Shown in pieces: positions 52,642 through 61,528 of a stretch of 64,000 nucleotides of DNA. Both the position numbers and the translations under genes were made by a program. Position 1 is the stretch's first letter; each line of letters starts with the position of its first letter. The notes beneath the pieces were generated by a model that was not told the origin of the DNA, did no database searches, and saw only the letters and a list, made by a program, of their open reading frames with translations. The stretch is taken from NCBI GenBank assembly GCA_910578035.1, contig CAJTOB010000008.1:5612-69611 (forward strand), written 5' to 3'. This DNA is from an uncultured Muribaculaceae bacterium (GTDB lineage: Bacteria > Bacteroidota > Bacteroidia > Bacteroidales > Muribaculaceae).

Positions 52642-54795
52642 ATGAAAAAAGTTATTGCAATAATCTCTGCGGCGGCTCTGCTATGCGGCTGCGCCTCGGA
52701 GAAAAAGGAAAAGACACTTACTGACTATGTAAACCCGCTGCTGGGCACGGCCACCCTGTGGGAGACCGAAGACCTCGGCTATGAGCGCCATCAGGAAAAG
52801 CGCACATGGGGCGCAGAGGCATTCCCCGGCGCCGCCCTGCCAAATGCAATGGTGCAGCTCACGCCCGTAACAATGTGGCGCGCCGGTGCCGGCTACCAGT
52901 ATGAGGACACCACTATCCTCGGCTTCGCCCACACCGCAATGGGCCACTGGAACCTCATCGACCTGCCGATGATTCCCGTCACCGGCAATGTCAACGCCGA
53001 CAACTACGCCTCAGGCTATTCGCACACCAACGAATCGGCCCGCCCCGGCTACTATCAGGTGCATCTGAATAAATATGATGTTAACGCCGAGCTCACCAGC
53101 ACCCTCCACGCCGGCTACCATAAATATACGTTCAAAGACGGCGACGCCAAGCGCCTGCTCGTCAACGTGGCCCACAACCAGCACAACGTGCGCGACTGGG
53201 AAGTAGACCAGGTTGCCGACAATGCTTTCGCCGGCCGCCAGGGCGGTCTCTACTACTACGCCGTCACCAACCTCCCTATCGATTCCATCGGCATCGTACA
53301 GAGCAAGGTCGAGAAAGGCGCGCCCGTAGCCATAGTAGACTTCAAGAACAATACCGGTAAAGAGCCTCTCGAAGTGAAAATCGGTCTGTCGTATGTCAGC
53401 ACCGACAACGCCCGCCTCAATCTCGAGACAGAAATGCTTGCCAAGAACTTCGATCAGGTGCGTCAGGAAGCCGACGACACATGGAGCGCCCTTCTGGGCA
53501 AGGTGCAGGTTGAAGGCGGCACAGAGCGCCAGAAAGGCCTTCTCTACACCACCCTCTACCGCGCTTCGCTCATGCCCCGCCTCGAAAGCGACGTCAACGG
53601 CGAATACCGCGACAACCGCCGCGAAGTAGTCAAGGACTCGACTTTCCGCTACTACTCAAACCCCGCCTTCTGGGATGTGAGCCGCAACCAGCTCATTCTC
53701 CTCACAATGCTTCAGCCCGACGTTGCAAGCGACGTAATCAAATCTACCATCGACCGCGGCGAAAAGGGCAGCGGCTACATTCCCTCGTACTTCCACGGCG
53801 ACCACGCCCCGACATTTGTCATCGGCACATGGAAGCGCGGCGTGCAGGACTTCGACCTCAGCCGTGCCTACGCCCTCGCACTCAAGAGCGCCACTGTGCC
53901 CGGTCGCGGCGGCCGCGCATGGATGGAAGAATACCTCGCCAACGGCTATGTGGCCGACGAGAACGCCCCCGACTGCCCCTTCTGGGACGAAAAGAAAGGC
54001 GGCGTCACCAAGACCCTCGAATATGCCTACGACGACTACGCCGTAGCCCAGATTGCCAAGGAACTCGGCGATTCAACCAACTACAACATGCTCATGGAGC
54101 ACAGCAAGAACTATAAGAACGTGTTCAACCCCGAGACAGGCTTCTTCCAGGGCCGTATCGACGGCGGAGCATGGCTCGAGCCCTACAACCCCGACCTACC
54201 CTACTATCAGCACATGTACCGCGAGGCAAACGGCTGGAACTCACTCTTCTATGCTCCCCACGACCCCGAAGGCATGATTGCCCTCTACTCTTCGCCCGAC
54301 AAGGTAGAAGCGCTGCTCGACACAATGCTCGTGCGCCCCTACTGCGGCCTCGAAGTGGCTAACCTCACCGGCTTCATCGGCAACTACTGCCACGGCAACC
54401 AGCCCGGCCACAACATTCCATACACCTACTACTTCATCGGCAAGCAGGAGAAATCGCAGGAGCTCATCAACCGTATCCTCGACCGCTTCTACGACATGGG
54501 CGCCGAAGGCCTCGCCTACGCCGGCATGGACGACGCCGGCGAAATGTCGGCATGGTATGCCCTCAACGCCCTCGGTCTCTACACCTACTCGCCCGCCGAC
54601 CCCGAATATATCGTATCGGTGCCCCTCTTCGATAAAGCCACCATCGCCCTCGGAGAGAAGCCTGCCACTATCACCAAGACCGGAAATGGCAACAAGATTA
54701 AAGAAATCAAAGTAGGCGACAAGACCCTCGACGGCTACTTCATCGACCACGCCGACCTTGCCGCCGGCGCGCCCGTGACAATCGTCACCGAATAA
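52642..54795 (+). CDS. GH92-family protein, lipoprotein, with altered acid motif
   Basis: A 717-residue lipoprotein; the lipobox LLCGC gives C17. Family 92 features are YVNPLLGT at the start, the helical catalytic region with YRASLMPRLESDVNG and SRNQLILLTMLQPD, and the C-terminal beta part. Near the end GMDDAGEMSAWYALNALGLY aligns with the GDEDNGQTSAW of the other GH92, but the catalytic-acid glutamate position is D630 and the following Gln is E634. This may mean a different specificity (as in phosphomannose-directed members, which also change this position) or low activity. It may be co-transcribed with the preceding operon despite the 128-base repeat gap; a strong terminator follows. Confidence 0.88.
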   Translation: MKKVIAIISAAALLCGCASEKKEKTLTDYVNPLLGTATLWETEDLGYERHQEKRTWGAEAFPGAALPNAMVQLTPVTMWRAGAGYQYEDTTILGFAHTAMGHWNLIDLPMIPVTGNVNADNYASGYSHTNESARPGYYQVHLNKYDVNAELTSTLHAGYHKYTFKDGDAKRLLVNVAHNQHNVRDWEVDQVADNAFAGRQGGLYYYAVTNLPIDSIGIVQSKVEKGAPVAIVDFKNNTGKEPLEVKIGLSYVSTDNARLNLETEMLAKNFDQVRQEADDTWSALLGKVQVEGGTERQKGLLYTTLYRASLMPRLESDVNGEYRDNRREVVKDSTFRYYSNPAFWDVSRNQLILLTMLQPDVASDVIKSTIDRGEKGSGYIPSYFHGDHAPTFVIGTWKRGVQDFDLSRAYALALKSATVPGRGGRAWMEEYLANGYVADENAPDCPFWDEKKGGVTKTLEYAYDDYAVAQIAKELGDSTNYNMLMEHSKNYKNVFNPETGFFQGRIDGGAWLEPYNPDLPYYQHMYREANGWNSLFYAPHDPEGMIALYSSPDKVEALLDTMLVRPYCGLEVANLTGFIGNYCHGNQPGHNIPYTYYFIGKQEKSQELINRILDRFYDMGAEGLAYAGMDDAGEMSAWYALNALGLYTYSPADPEYIVSVPLFDKATIALGEKPATITKTGNGNKIKEIKVGDKTLDGYFIDHADLAAGAPVTIVTE

Positions 54796-54819
54796 GAACA
54801 TACCTCAATCCATACCCCG

Positions 54820-54858
54820 AATCCCGGAGGGCGGCCACACCGCTCCCCGGGATTTTTT
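54820..54858 (+). terminator. terminator after the second GH92 gene
   Basis: Stem AATCCCGG (54820-54827) / CCGGGATT (54847-54854) with inner G+C-rich pairing, followed by TTTTTT, 25 bases after the stop. A standard intrinsic terminator. Confidence 0.9.
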
Positions 54859-54864
54859 GTTTGC

Positions 54865-54907
54865 TATACCTAACAAAAATCCGATTTTCCCATTTTTGTT
54901 TGGTATA
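54865..54907. repeat. inverted repeat upstream of the second susC
   Basis: TATACCTAACAAAAAT (54865-54880) and ATTTTTGTTTGGTATA (54892-54907) are complementary over 16 bases with one mismatch, loop 11 bases. It lies about 475 bases before the susC ATG. It could be a regulator-binding palindrome or a second hairpin of the preceding terminator. Confidence 0.5.
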
Positions 54908-55380
54908 CCTTATATGCCGAGACTGTCAAAAGAAAGTAGGGGCTGAAGAACGGTGGAGTGACAAAAATGGCGCTCCCGGACACATTTTTTCACATGGCGA
55001 TACATATTTTTGCAAGTGTAGACCGTCTTTTCCTCTGCCAGCCGGCCAAGGGCCGACAAGGAAAACTTAGCCGGCGGAAGGAGCCCGACAAAGGGCTGGG
55101 AACGAGTGTAATCTTTACACTTTTTAGGCTTCGCAGAGGGATTTAACACATGTGTATAACCATTTTTAACACTAAAATATGTAACTTCGACCTGCGAAAT
55201 GTGGCAAAATCCGGCCAATATTGGGCTTTTCAGGGCTCTGTACGCAGGAAAAGACATATTTGTCATAATCCGACACACTTTTTTATAGAATATATCGGAA
55301 TTTTGCCGTGCATTAAGTTGCGAAAACACAACGACCGAAAATAAATCTATCCAATAATTATCACTAAAAATCTAATTCGA
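54908..55380. promoter_or_regulatory. long upstream region of the second susC
   Basis: About 470 bases without a credible gene. It contains a -7-like TATTTTTG at 55005-55012, a G+C-rich island at about 55029-55100 with the small hairpin CGGCC-AAG-GGCCG, a hairpin GTGTAA-TCT-TTACAC near 55105-55119, the palindrome ACACATGTGT, and TAACTTCG at 55182-55189. If transcription starts near the last box, the leader of susC is about 190 bases; if at the first, about 360 bases. Short open frames here have no codon or motif support. Confidence 0.45.
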
Positions 55381-58300
55381 ATGAAGAAATCGAGACCTAA
55401 GAGATTATGGTTCGCTTTAGGAGGATTTCTTGCAGTGGCAGCCATCGCCGGTTCGCCTCAGCAAGCATTCGCCGAGCCACAATCGACGGGCGTCAATCAA
55501 GAGGCGACCGTGACGGTAAAAGGTACTGTCTTCGATGAAAACGACGAGCCCGTGATCGGTGCCAGCGTCGTGGTCAAAGGTTCAAAAGCATCAGCCGTAA
55601 CCGACATCGACGGCAATTTCTCTATCAGATGTAAGAAATCCGACCGGCTTGTAATATCGTATGTCGGATATAATCCTCTCGAGATTTCGGCTTCCGCCAA
55701 TCTGAGCGACATCAAACTCCAGGCCAAATCCGAGCTTCTCGATGACGTGGTTGTCATCGGTTATGGTACTACCACCCGCCGCGCTGCCGTAGGCGCTGTC
55801 GACCAGGTGAAAGGCGAAAAGATTGCCGAACGCCCCGTTCTGAACATGACCCAGGCCATGCAGGGTGCTGCGCCTAACGTCATCATCCAGTCGAACTCGT
55901 ATGACCCCAACAACCAGAGCACAACCTTCAACGTGCGTGGTGTGACTTCGACAACCAGCTCCTCGCCTCTGTTCGTCATCGACGGTGTCGTAGCCGACGA
56001 CGGCGCTTTCAACCGACTCAACCCCAACGACGTAGAAAATATCTCCGTGCTCAAGGATGCCGGCGCGGCTGCAATCTACGGTTCGCGTTCGGCAGCCGGC
56101 GTTATTCTGGTGACAACCAAGGGCGGTAAGAAAGACACTCCCGCCACTGTCACTTTCAGCGCCAATGTAGGCTGGCAGGACCCCTACTATCCCTTCGACA
56201 CTGTAGACGGCTATCAGAACGCCACTCTCTACAACCAGGCTCTCATCAACTCGGGCCTGGCTCCAAAGTTCACCCCCGAGGAAATCCAGGACCTCTACAA
56301 CCACCGCGCCGAAGAAGTATGGGCTGTAGACGAAATCAGCAAGACCGCACTCCAGCAGAAATATAATGTGATGGTGCAGGGCGGCAGCAAGAACACCACA
56401 TACATGTTCTCGCTCGGCTACTACAACCAGGCAAGTAACCTTGTGGGCAAGAACAACCAGGGTATTCAGCGCTACAACATGCGTATGAACATCGGCACCG
56501 ACATCGGCCGCTTCCACATCGGTGCCATCATGCAGTATACCCGCAACAACTCGATGATGTCGTCGGCATATCTCTTCAACGTGTATGCAGACTCGCGTCG
56601 TACGCCCAAGTACTACTACAACAACACCACGATGAAAGACGGCCTGTATGTGTACAACACCTACGGCGGTTCGCCCGTGGGCGCGCTCAATACTCCGGGC
56701 TATAACAAGTATCGCAACAACGACTTCAGCGGCACCATCAACGCCGACTTCAAGATTATCGAAGGTCTTAAACTCCGCGGTGTGTTCGGCGCCAACGTCA
56801 ACAACCAGGCCCGCTCGACCCGCAATATTCCTGTAGAGCACTACAGCCCCTCAGGCGAACTCCAGACCGTATCGCCCAAGGACTACAGCGCAGGCAACTG
56901 GAACTACGACTCCTATCGCCTGAATTCGCAGCTCCTTCTCGACTTCAACCGCACATTCAAAGACATCCACACCGTAAACGCCATGTTCGGTTTCACCAAC
57001 GAATCGTGGACCGGCTCGGGCAATGAAGTATCGCAGGGTTACATCGACCCCGACCTCGGCACTCCCTCGGAAGACACGACCACTGAGAACGATGCTTTCG
57101 GCGGCCATACTTATCTCAACGACCGCGGTCGTACTTCTATCAACTCGCTCATCGGACGTGTCGGCTACAACTATGCTGATAAGTATCTGGCTGAATTTAC
57201 ATTCCGCTACGACGGTTCGAGCAAGTTCCACAAAGACCACCGCTGGGGCTTCTTCCCCTCCGCATCACTCGGCTGGCGTGCCACCGAAGAAGAATTCCTC
57301 ACCCGCTACCGCGAAAACATAGGCGACCTCAAGCTCCGCCTCTCGTGGGGTATCCTCGGTAACCAGGCAGTAGGCGATTTCGACCGCTTCACAACCTATC
57401 AGCTATACAAGGACGGTCTCGTGTTCAACAATCAGGGCGTAGGCTGGGCCGGCTTCAACTCTGGCCAGGACGACCTCACATGGGAAAAGACCAAGACCTA
57501 CAACATCGGTGTTGACGCCACATTCTTCAAAGGCGCCCTCCAGTTCTCTATCGACGGCTTCTACAAGCGCACCACCGATATCCTACAGACTCCCCGCTAT
57601 CCCGGTATCTTCGGCACATCGGTGCCCCGCGCCAACATCGGCGAAATGAGCAACCGCGGCTGGGAACTCTCTATCCAATACTATCTCCGCACAGGCGAAT
57701 TCAACCACAATTTCAGCCTCAACCTCGGCGACACACAGAACAAGCTTCTCAAATATCCCGGCCACGAATCAATCAGCGGCATGGACGGTCTAAGCTCGCT
57801 CCGCCGCGAAGGTCTGCCTCTGATGAGCTACTTCGGTCTCCAGGCCGACGGCCTCTTCCAGAGCTATGAGGAAATCGAAAGCTCCGCTACTGTTCCCGGC
57901 GTAACAGTACACCCCGGCGACGTGAAGTACGTCGACCAGAACGGCGACGGTGTGATCGACAACAACGACCGCGTTGTCCTCGGCAACCCCTTCCCCCGCT
58001 ACACATTCGGCTTCAACTACGGCCTCACATGGCGCGGATTCGACTTCTCGATGTTCTGGCAGGGTGTAGGCAAGCGCTCGCAGTATGTGCGCGGTGAAAT
58101 GCTCGAACCTTTCCACGCCAACTACTCGTGGATTATCTACAAGCATCAGCTCGACTTCTGGACTCCCACCAACACAGACGCCGAATATCCCCGTCTGTCG
58201 GCTTCGGGCTCGAGCTCGTACACCAACAACTACAAGGGCAGCTCGCTCAACGTTCACAACGGCGCATATGCCCGTCTGAAGAACCTCACCCTGGGCTACA

Positions 58301-58518
58301 GCCTCCCCAACAAGGTTATCCGCACTCTGGGCATGAGCAAGTGCCGCTTCTATGTGACAGGCGAAAACCTCTGGACAATCTGCAACAAGTCGTGGATCGA
58401 CCCCGAAGTATCTAACGTATCGTCGACCGGCGGCGAAGGCGACACAAGCGCCGGACGCTACTACCGCTCATATCCTTCTCTCCGCTACTACGGTGTCGGT
58501 ATTGATGTAACCTTCTAA
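55381..58518 (+). CDS. SusC-like TonB-dependent transporter (mannan-type PUL)
   Basis: A 1045-residue outer-membrane importer. Signal peptide (MKKSRPKRLWFALGGFLAVAAIAGSPQQAFA), carboxypeptidase-D regulatory-like domain (VKGTVFDENDEPVIGASVV), linker with VVIGYGTTTRRAAVGAV, plug (LFVIDGVVADDGAF, ISVLKDAGAAAIYGSRSAAGVILVTTKGG), barrel, and a terminal LRYYGVGIDVTF. It lacks an STN domain. SusD, SusE-like and GH76 follow in the same direction, giving the SusC-SusD-surface-binding-GH76 order seen in B. thetaiotaomicron yeast alpha-mannan PULs (family knowledge). Together these would import mannan fragments. It has its own regulatory region. Confidence 0.95.
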   Translation: MKKSRPKRLWFALGGFLAVAAIAGSPQQAFAEPQSTGVNQEATVTVKGTVFDENDEPVIGASVVVKGSKASAVTDIDGNFSIRCKKSDRLVISYVGYNPLEISASANLSDIKLQAKSELLDDVVVIGYGTTTRRAAVGAVDQVKGEKIAERPVLNMTQAMQGAAPNVIIQSNSYDPNNQSTTFNVRGVTSTTSSSPLFVIDGVVADDGAFNRLNPNDVENISVLKDAGAAAIYGSRSAAGVILVTTKGGKKDTPATVTFSANVGWQDPYYPFDTVDGYQNATLYNQALINSGLAPKFTPEEIQDLYNHRAEEVWAVDEISKTALQQKYNVMVQGGSKNTTYMFSLGYYNQASNLVGKNNQGIQRYNMRMNIGTDIGRFHIGAIMQYTRNNSMMSSAYLFNVYADSRRTPKYYYNNTTMKDGLYVYNTYGGSPVGALNTPGYNKYRNNDFSGTINADFKIIEGLKLRGVFGANVNNQARSTRNIPVEHYSPSGELQTVSPKDYSAGNWNYDSYRLNSQLLLDFNRTFKDIHTVNAMFGFTNESWTGSGNEVSQGYIDPDLGTPSEDTTTENDAFGGHTYLNDRGRTSINSLIGRVGYNYADKYLAEFTFRYDGSSKFHKDHRWGFFPSASLGWRATEEEFLTRYRENIGDLKLRLSWGILGNQAVGDFDRFTTYQLYKDGLVFNNQGVGWAGFNSGQDDLTWEKTKTYNIGVDATFFKGALQFSIDGFYKRTTDILQTPRYPGIFGTSVPRANIGEMSNRGWELSIQYYLRTGEFNHNFSLNLGDTQNKLLKYPGHESISGMDGLSSLRREGLPLMSYFGLQADGLFQSYEEIESSATVPGVTVHPGDVKYVDQNGDGVIDNNDRVVLGNPFPRYTFGFNYGLTWRGFDFSMFWQGVGKRSQYVRGEMLEPFHANYSWIIYKHQLDFWTPTNTDAEYPRLSASGSSSYTNNYKGSSLNVHNGAYARLKNLTLGYSLPNKVIRTLGMSKCRFYVTGENLWTICNKSWIDPEVSNVSSTGGEGDTSAGRYYRSYPSLRYYGVGIDVTF

Positions 58519-58532
58519 ATCGTATCTGAACA

Positions 58533-60134
58533 ATGAAACTTCTCAAAATAATGGCGGCAGGCGCAATTCTCGCCAGTGGTGTGGCCCTCTCGGGCTGTAA
58601 CGACCTCGAACAGCCGCCGAGCAACCAATATACAAACGCCAACTTCTGGACCAAGAAGAATGTGGCTCTGCTGGTAAACACAGCCTATACCCAGCTCTAC
58701 AGCGCCGGAACAATGTGGGGCGACGAAGAACTCGCCGACAACCTCTACAACGGCTACCGCGCCGAAGACCGTCACCTGATACGCCGCGGCATCGCAACCT
58801 CATCTACCGGCACTTTCGGCTGGAACGGATGGTGGGGTGGCATACGCTCTTGCCACACTTTCCTTGAAAACTGCCAGGCAGTAGACGGTGTGGACGAAGA
58901 AGTAGTGCTGCGACTCAAGGCCGAGGCCCGCTGCATCCGCGACTTCATCTACTTCCGCCTCACAAACCTCTACGGCGACATTCCCTTCTTCATGGAGAAC
59001 CCGAGCCTCGAATATGCAAGCACTCTCAAGCGCACTCCACGCGCCGAGGTTATCAAGACCATCACCGAAGACCTCGAGGACCTCATCTCCGATCTGCCCA
59101 AGAAAGAAGAACTTCCTGTAGACGAACGCGGACGCCTCACTCAGGCTGCCGCCGCAATGCTCCGCGCCCGCATCGCCCTCATGGACAGCGACTGGGCTAC
59201 CGTAGCAAGCTGGACCAAGCGCATCATAGACGGCGAATTCGGAGCCTATGAGCTCTTCCCCACCTACGACGGTCTCTTCGCCGAAGAAAATGAATATAAC
59301 GACGAAGTAATCCTCGACATGGGCTATGTACAGGGCGTTAAGACCTGGGGCGAAATCACAAACATGAAGCCCTCGTCGCTCCGCTCGAACTACGTCACAT
59401 GGACTCCGACCCAGAGCCTGGTAGACAGCTACCTCACTCTCGGCGGCTACACCATCGACGAGCCCGGCACCGACTACGACAAAGACAATCCTTACGACAA
59501 CCGCGACCCCCGTATGGACGCCACCGTAATCCACGACAAGTCTGTGCTTTACGACCCCGTAACAGGTCTGACCCACACCATCTATATCGACCCCAAATCT
59601 AAAGTTACGGCCGATAACGTTGGTTCTGGCGCCGGCCTCGACCAGACTGTGACCGGTTACTATACCCGCAAGTGGTTCTCGCCCATCAAAGACAACAACA
59701 GCTATGCCTCAGGCCTCAACATCATCATAATGCGACTTGGCGACGTACTCCTGATGTACGCCGAAGCCATGAACGAGCTCGGCCAGATGAACTCTACCGT
59801 ATGGGATCAGACTATCGGCGCCCTCCGCAAGCGCGCAGGCTTCACCGCCGAAAAAGCCCTTAAGATGCCTGCAGGCGACCTCCGCCAGATTATCCGCAAC
59901 GAGCGCCGTGTTGAGACTGCTCTCGAAGGCCTCCGCTGGTGGGATATCAAGCGCTGGAAAGCCGGTATGGAATACCTCAACGGTCCCGTGAAAGGCTGCA
60001 CATTCGTAGGCGGCGACGCTGTTCTCGATACATATGTATTCGACGAAAACCGCGACTACCTGTGGGCTGTACCCCAGAGCGAAATCGACTTCAACCCCAA
60101 CCTCAAACCTCAGAACCCCGGCTACGGAGCATAA
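58533..60134 (+). CDS. SusD-like surface glycan-binding lipoprotein (mannan-type PUL)
   Basis: A 533-residue outer-membrane lipoprotein, 14 bases after susC. Lipobox LSGC gives C22, followed by NDLEQ, fitting surface export. Family features: NANFWTKKNVALLVNTAYTQL, KAEARCIRDFIYFRLTNLYGDIPF, MRLGDVLLMYAEAMNELG and RQIIRNERRVETALEGLRWWDIKRW. The C-terminus NLKPQNPGYG is typical of SusD. It is the partner of the preceding SusC, binding oligosaccharide over the pore. A ~190-base repeat-rich gap separates it from the SusE-like gene. Confidence 0.95.
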   Translation: MKLLKIMAAGAILASGVALSGCNDLEQPPSNQYTNANFWTKKNVALLVNTAYTQLYSAGTMWGDEELADNLYNGYRAEDRHLIRRGIATSSTGTFGWNGWWGGIRSCHTFLENCQAVDGVDEEVVLRLKAEARCIRDFIYFRLTNLYGDIPFFMENPSLEYASTLKRTPRAEVIKTITEDLEDLISDLPKKEELPVDERGRLTQAAAAMLRARIALMDSDWATVASWTKRIIDGEFGAYELFPTYDGLFAEENEYNDEVILDMGYVQGVKTWGEITNMKPSSLRSNYVTWTPTQSLVDSYLTLGGYTIDEPGTDYDKDNPYDNRDPRMDATVIHDKSVLYDPVTGLTHTIYIDPKSKVTADNVGSGAGLDQTVTGYYTRKWFSPIKDNNSYASGLNIIIMRLGDVLLMYAEAMNELGQMNSTVWDQTIGALRKRAGFTAEKALKMPAGDLRQIIRNERRVETALEGLRWWDIKRWKAGMEYLNGPVKGCTFVGGDAVLDTYVFDENRDYLWAVPQSEIDFNPNLKPQNPGYGA

Positions 60135-60148
60135 TCCGACTCCTTTAA

Positions 60149-60312
60149 GCGGTTAGGCTGACAGGCTTTTGAGCTCAAGCTGACAAGCCTTCAGCCTACC
60201 GCCGGGAATCAAAATAAACAAGAGAAAAATAACAACTAAAGCAAACGCTAAAAGGCCCGTCAGCCTGTCAGCCTAAAAGCCTGTCAGCCCGTCTGCCTAA
60301 TAGCCTAACAGC
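60149..60312. repeat. GGCTGACAGGCT repeats and long hairpin between susD and SusE-like gene
   Basis: The left part (60149-60202) folds into a long hairpin: GCGG-TAGGCTGA-AGGCTT paired with AAGCCT-TCAGCCTA-CCGC, with single-base bulges at 60153 and 60162 and a 16-base loop. The right part (60253-60312) holds several GCCTGTCAGCC copies, the reverse complement of the same words, which could pair with the left part instead. The same vocabulary occurs at 8442-8510. No T-run follows, so a simple terminator is unlikely. Confidence 0.65.
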
Positions 60313-60321
60313 ATAAAAATA

Positions 60322-61497
60322 ATGAAATCTATAGCATACAAGAGCCTCGCGCTCGCTACCGTTCTTGTCGCTGCCGCTTCTTGCTCCGACAACCTCGAAT
60401 ATGTAGACGTTACCCCCAGCCCGGTGACCGCATTCTACGAACCCGCCGACGGCAAATCGGTTAAACTCGTGCCCTCTGCTTCGGCAAGCGTCTTCTTCGA
60501 ATGGGAAGCCGCTCACGTTGCCGACGGCTCCGTGCCCCAGTACGAACTCGCTTTCTACAAAGCCGATGACACCACCACCCCCATCTATAAGGTGACTTCC
60601 GACAACACCGGCGCAAAACCCACCGCAACCGTAAGCCACAAGACTCTTACCAAGATAATGGCCGCTGCAGGAGTACAGATGGGCCAGGAAGGCACAGTGA
60701 AATGGGGCGTTATCTCCTACTCCGGTGCCAACAAGACTCAGTCAACCCTTCTCCACGATCTCACAATGACCCGCTTCATCGGCTTCGACGAAGTTCCCGC
60801 ACAGCTCTTCCTCACCGGTGCTGCATCTGAGAACGGCGAAAACCTTGCCGATGCTTCCGCCTTCATGAAGCCCGACGCAGAAACTTTCGAAATCTTCACA
60901 CGTCTCAAAGGCGGCGAGCCATTCTTCTTCGTGGCAGACATTGAAGATGCAGAAAACACAAGCTATAGCATTCAGGGCGATAACTTCATCGAAGGCAAAG
61001 ATGGCGGCAAAACAGTGGCTGCCGACGGCATCTACCGTATCTCGCTCGACTTCGCCACTGCAAGCGCGAAAGTACGCAAAATCGAAGGCGTGTTCATGCG
61101 TTTCACCGACTTCAGCTTCGGCTCTGCTCCCAGCGCTATCGCCGACAACAACTGCGCCTTCGAATATGAATATCAGGGCAACGGCGTATACCGCAAAGAA
61201 GCAACTATCGTGACAAAGGACACCGGCTGGAGCTGGGACCCCTACGAATCGCGCTATAACATCTACATGGTTTACGAAGACGGCGAAGCCTGCTGGGCTC
61301 CCACAAATACCGGTCTCGATGCCAAACCCAACATGCCCCTCGACATCAACAGCGACTACTGGAGCATGCAGGAATTCCCCCAGAAGGTCGGCTACAAGTG
61401 GAAACTATCCAGCAGCTGCTACAATATCCCCATCATCGCTACAGTTTACTTCAACGGCGAATACGGCACATTCAAGCACTTCACCCAGGTGAAATAA
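60322..61497 (+). CDS. SusE-like surface glycan-binding lipoprotein
   Basis: A 391-residue lipoprotein in the SusE/SusF position. Lipobox AASC gives C21, then SDNLEY, an acidic stretch fitting surface export. The first ~120 residues look like the SusE N-terminal immunoglobulin-like domain (VFFEWEAAHVADGSVPQYELAF). Later segments (RLKGGEPFFFVADIEDAENT, GVYRKEATIVTKDTGWSWDPYESRYNIYM) resemble beta-sandwich starch-binding-like domains rich in exposed Trp/Tyr, which would bind glycan. No enzyme motif is seen. It starts 187 bases after susD, beyond the repeat hairpin, which may lower its expression relative to susC and susD. Confidence 0.8.
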   Translation: MKSIAYKSLALATVLVAAASCSDNLEYVDVTPSPVTAFYEPADGKSVKLVPSASASVFFEWEAAHVADGSVPQYELAFYKADDTTTPIYKVTSDNTGAKPTATVSHKTLTKIMAAAGVQMGQEGTVKWGVISYSGANKTQSTLLHDLTMTRFIGFDEVPAQLFLTGAASENGENLADASAFMKPDAETFEIFTRLKGGEPFFFVADIEDAENTSYSIQGDNFIEGKDGGKTVAADGIYRISLDFATASAKVRKIEGVFMRFTDFSFGSAPSAIADNNCAFEYEYQGNGVYRKEATIVTKDTGWSWDPYESRYNIYMVYEDGEACWAPTNTGLDAKPNMPLDINSDYWSMQEFPQKVGYKWKLSSSCYNIPIIATVYFNGEYGTFKHFTQVK

Positions 61498-61528
61498 GTG
61501 TAAGTGTAATTCTTAAAACCGATCACAC

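Noticed and set aside
54910..55329. Open frame of 139 codons (minus) and smaller plus-strand frames at 55150-55344 in the region before the second susC.
   Set aside because: No family resemblance, no promoter or start context, and they overlap promoter-like boxes, hairpins and a repeat-like G+C island.
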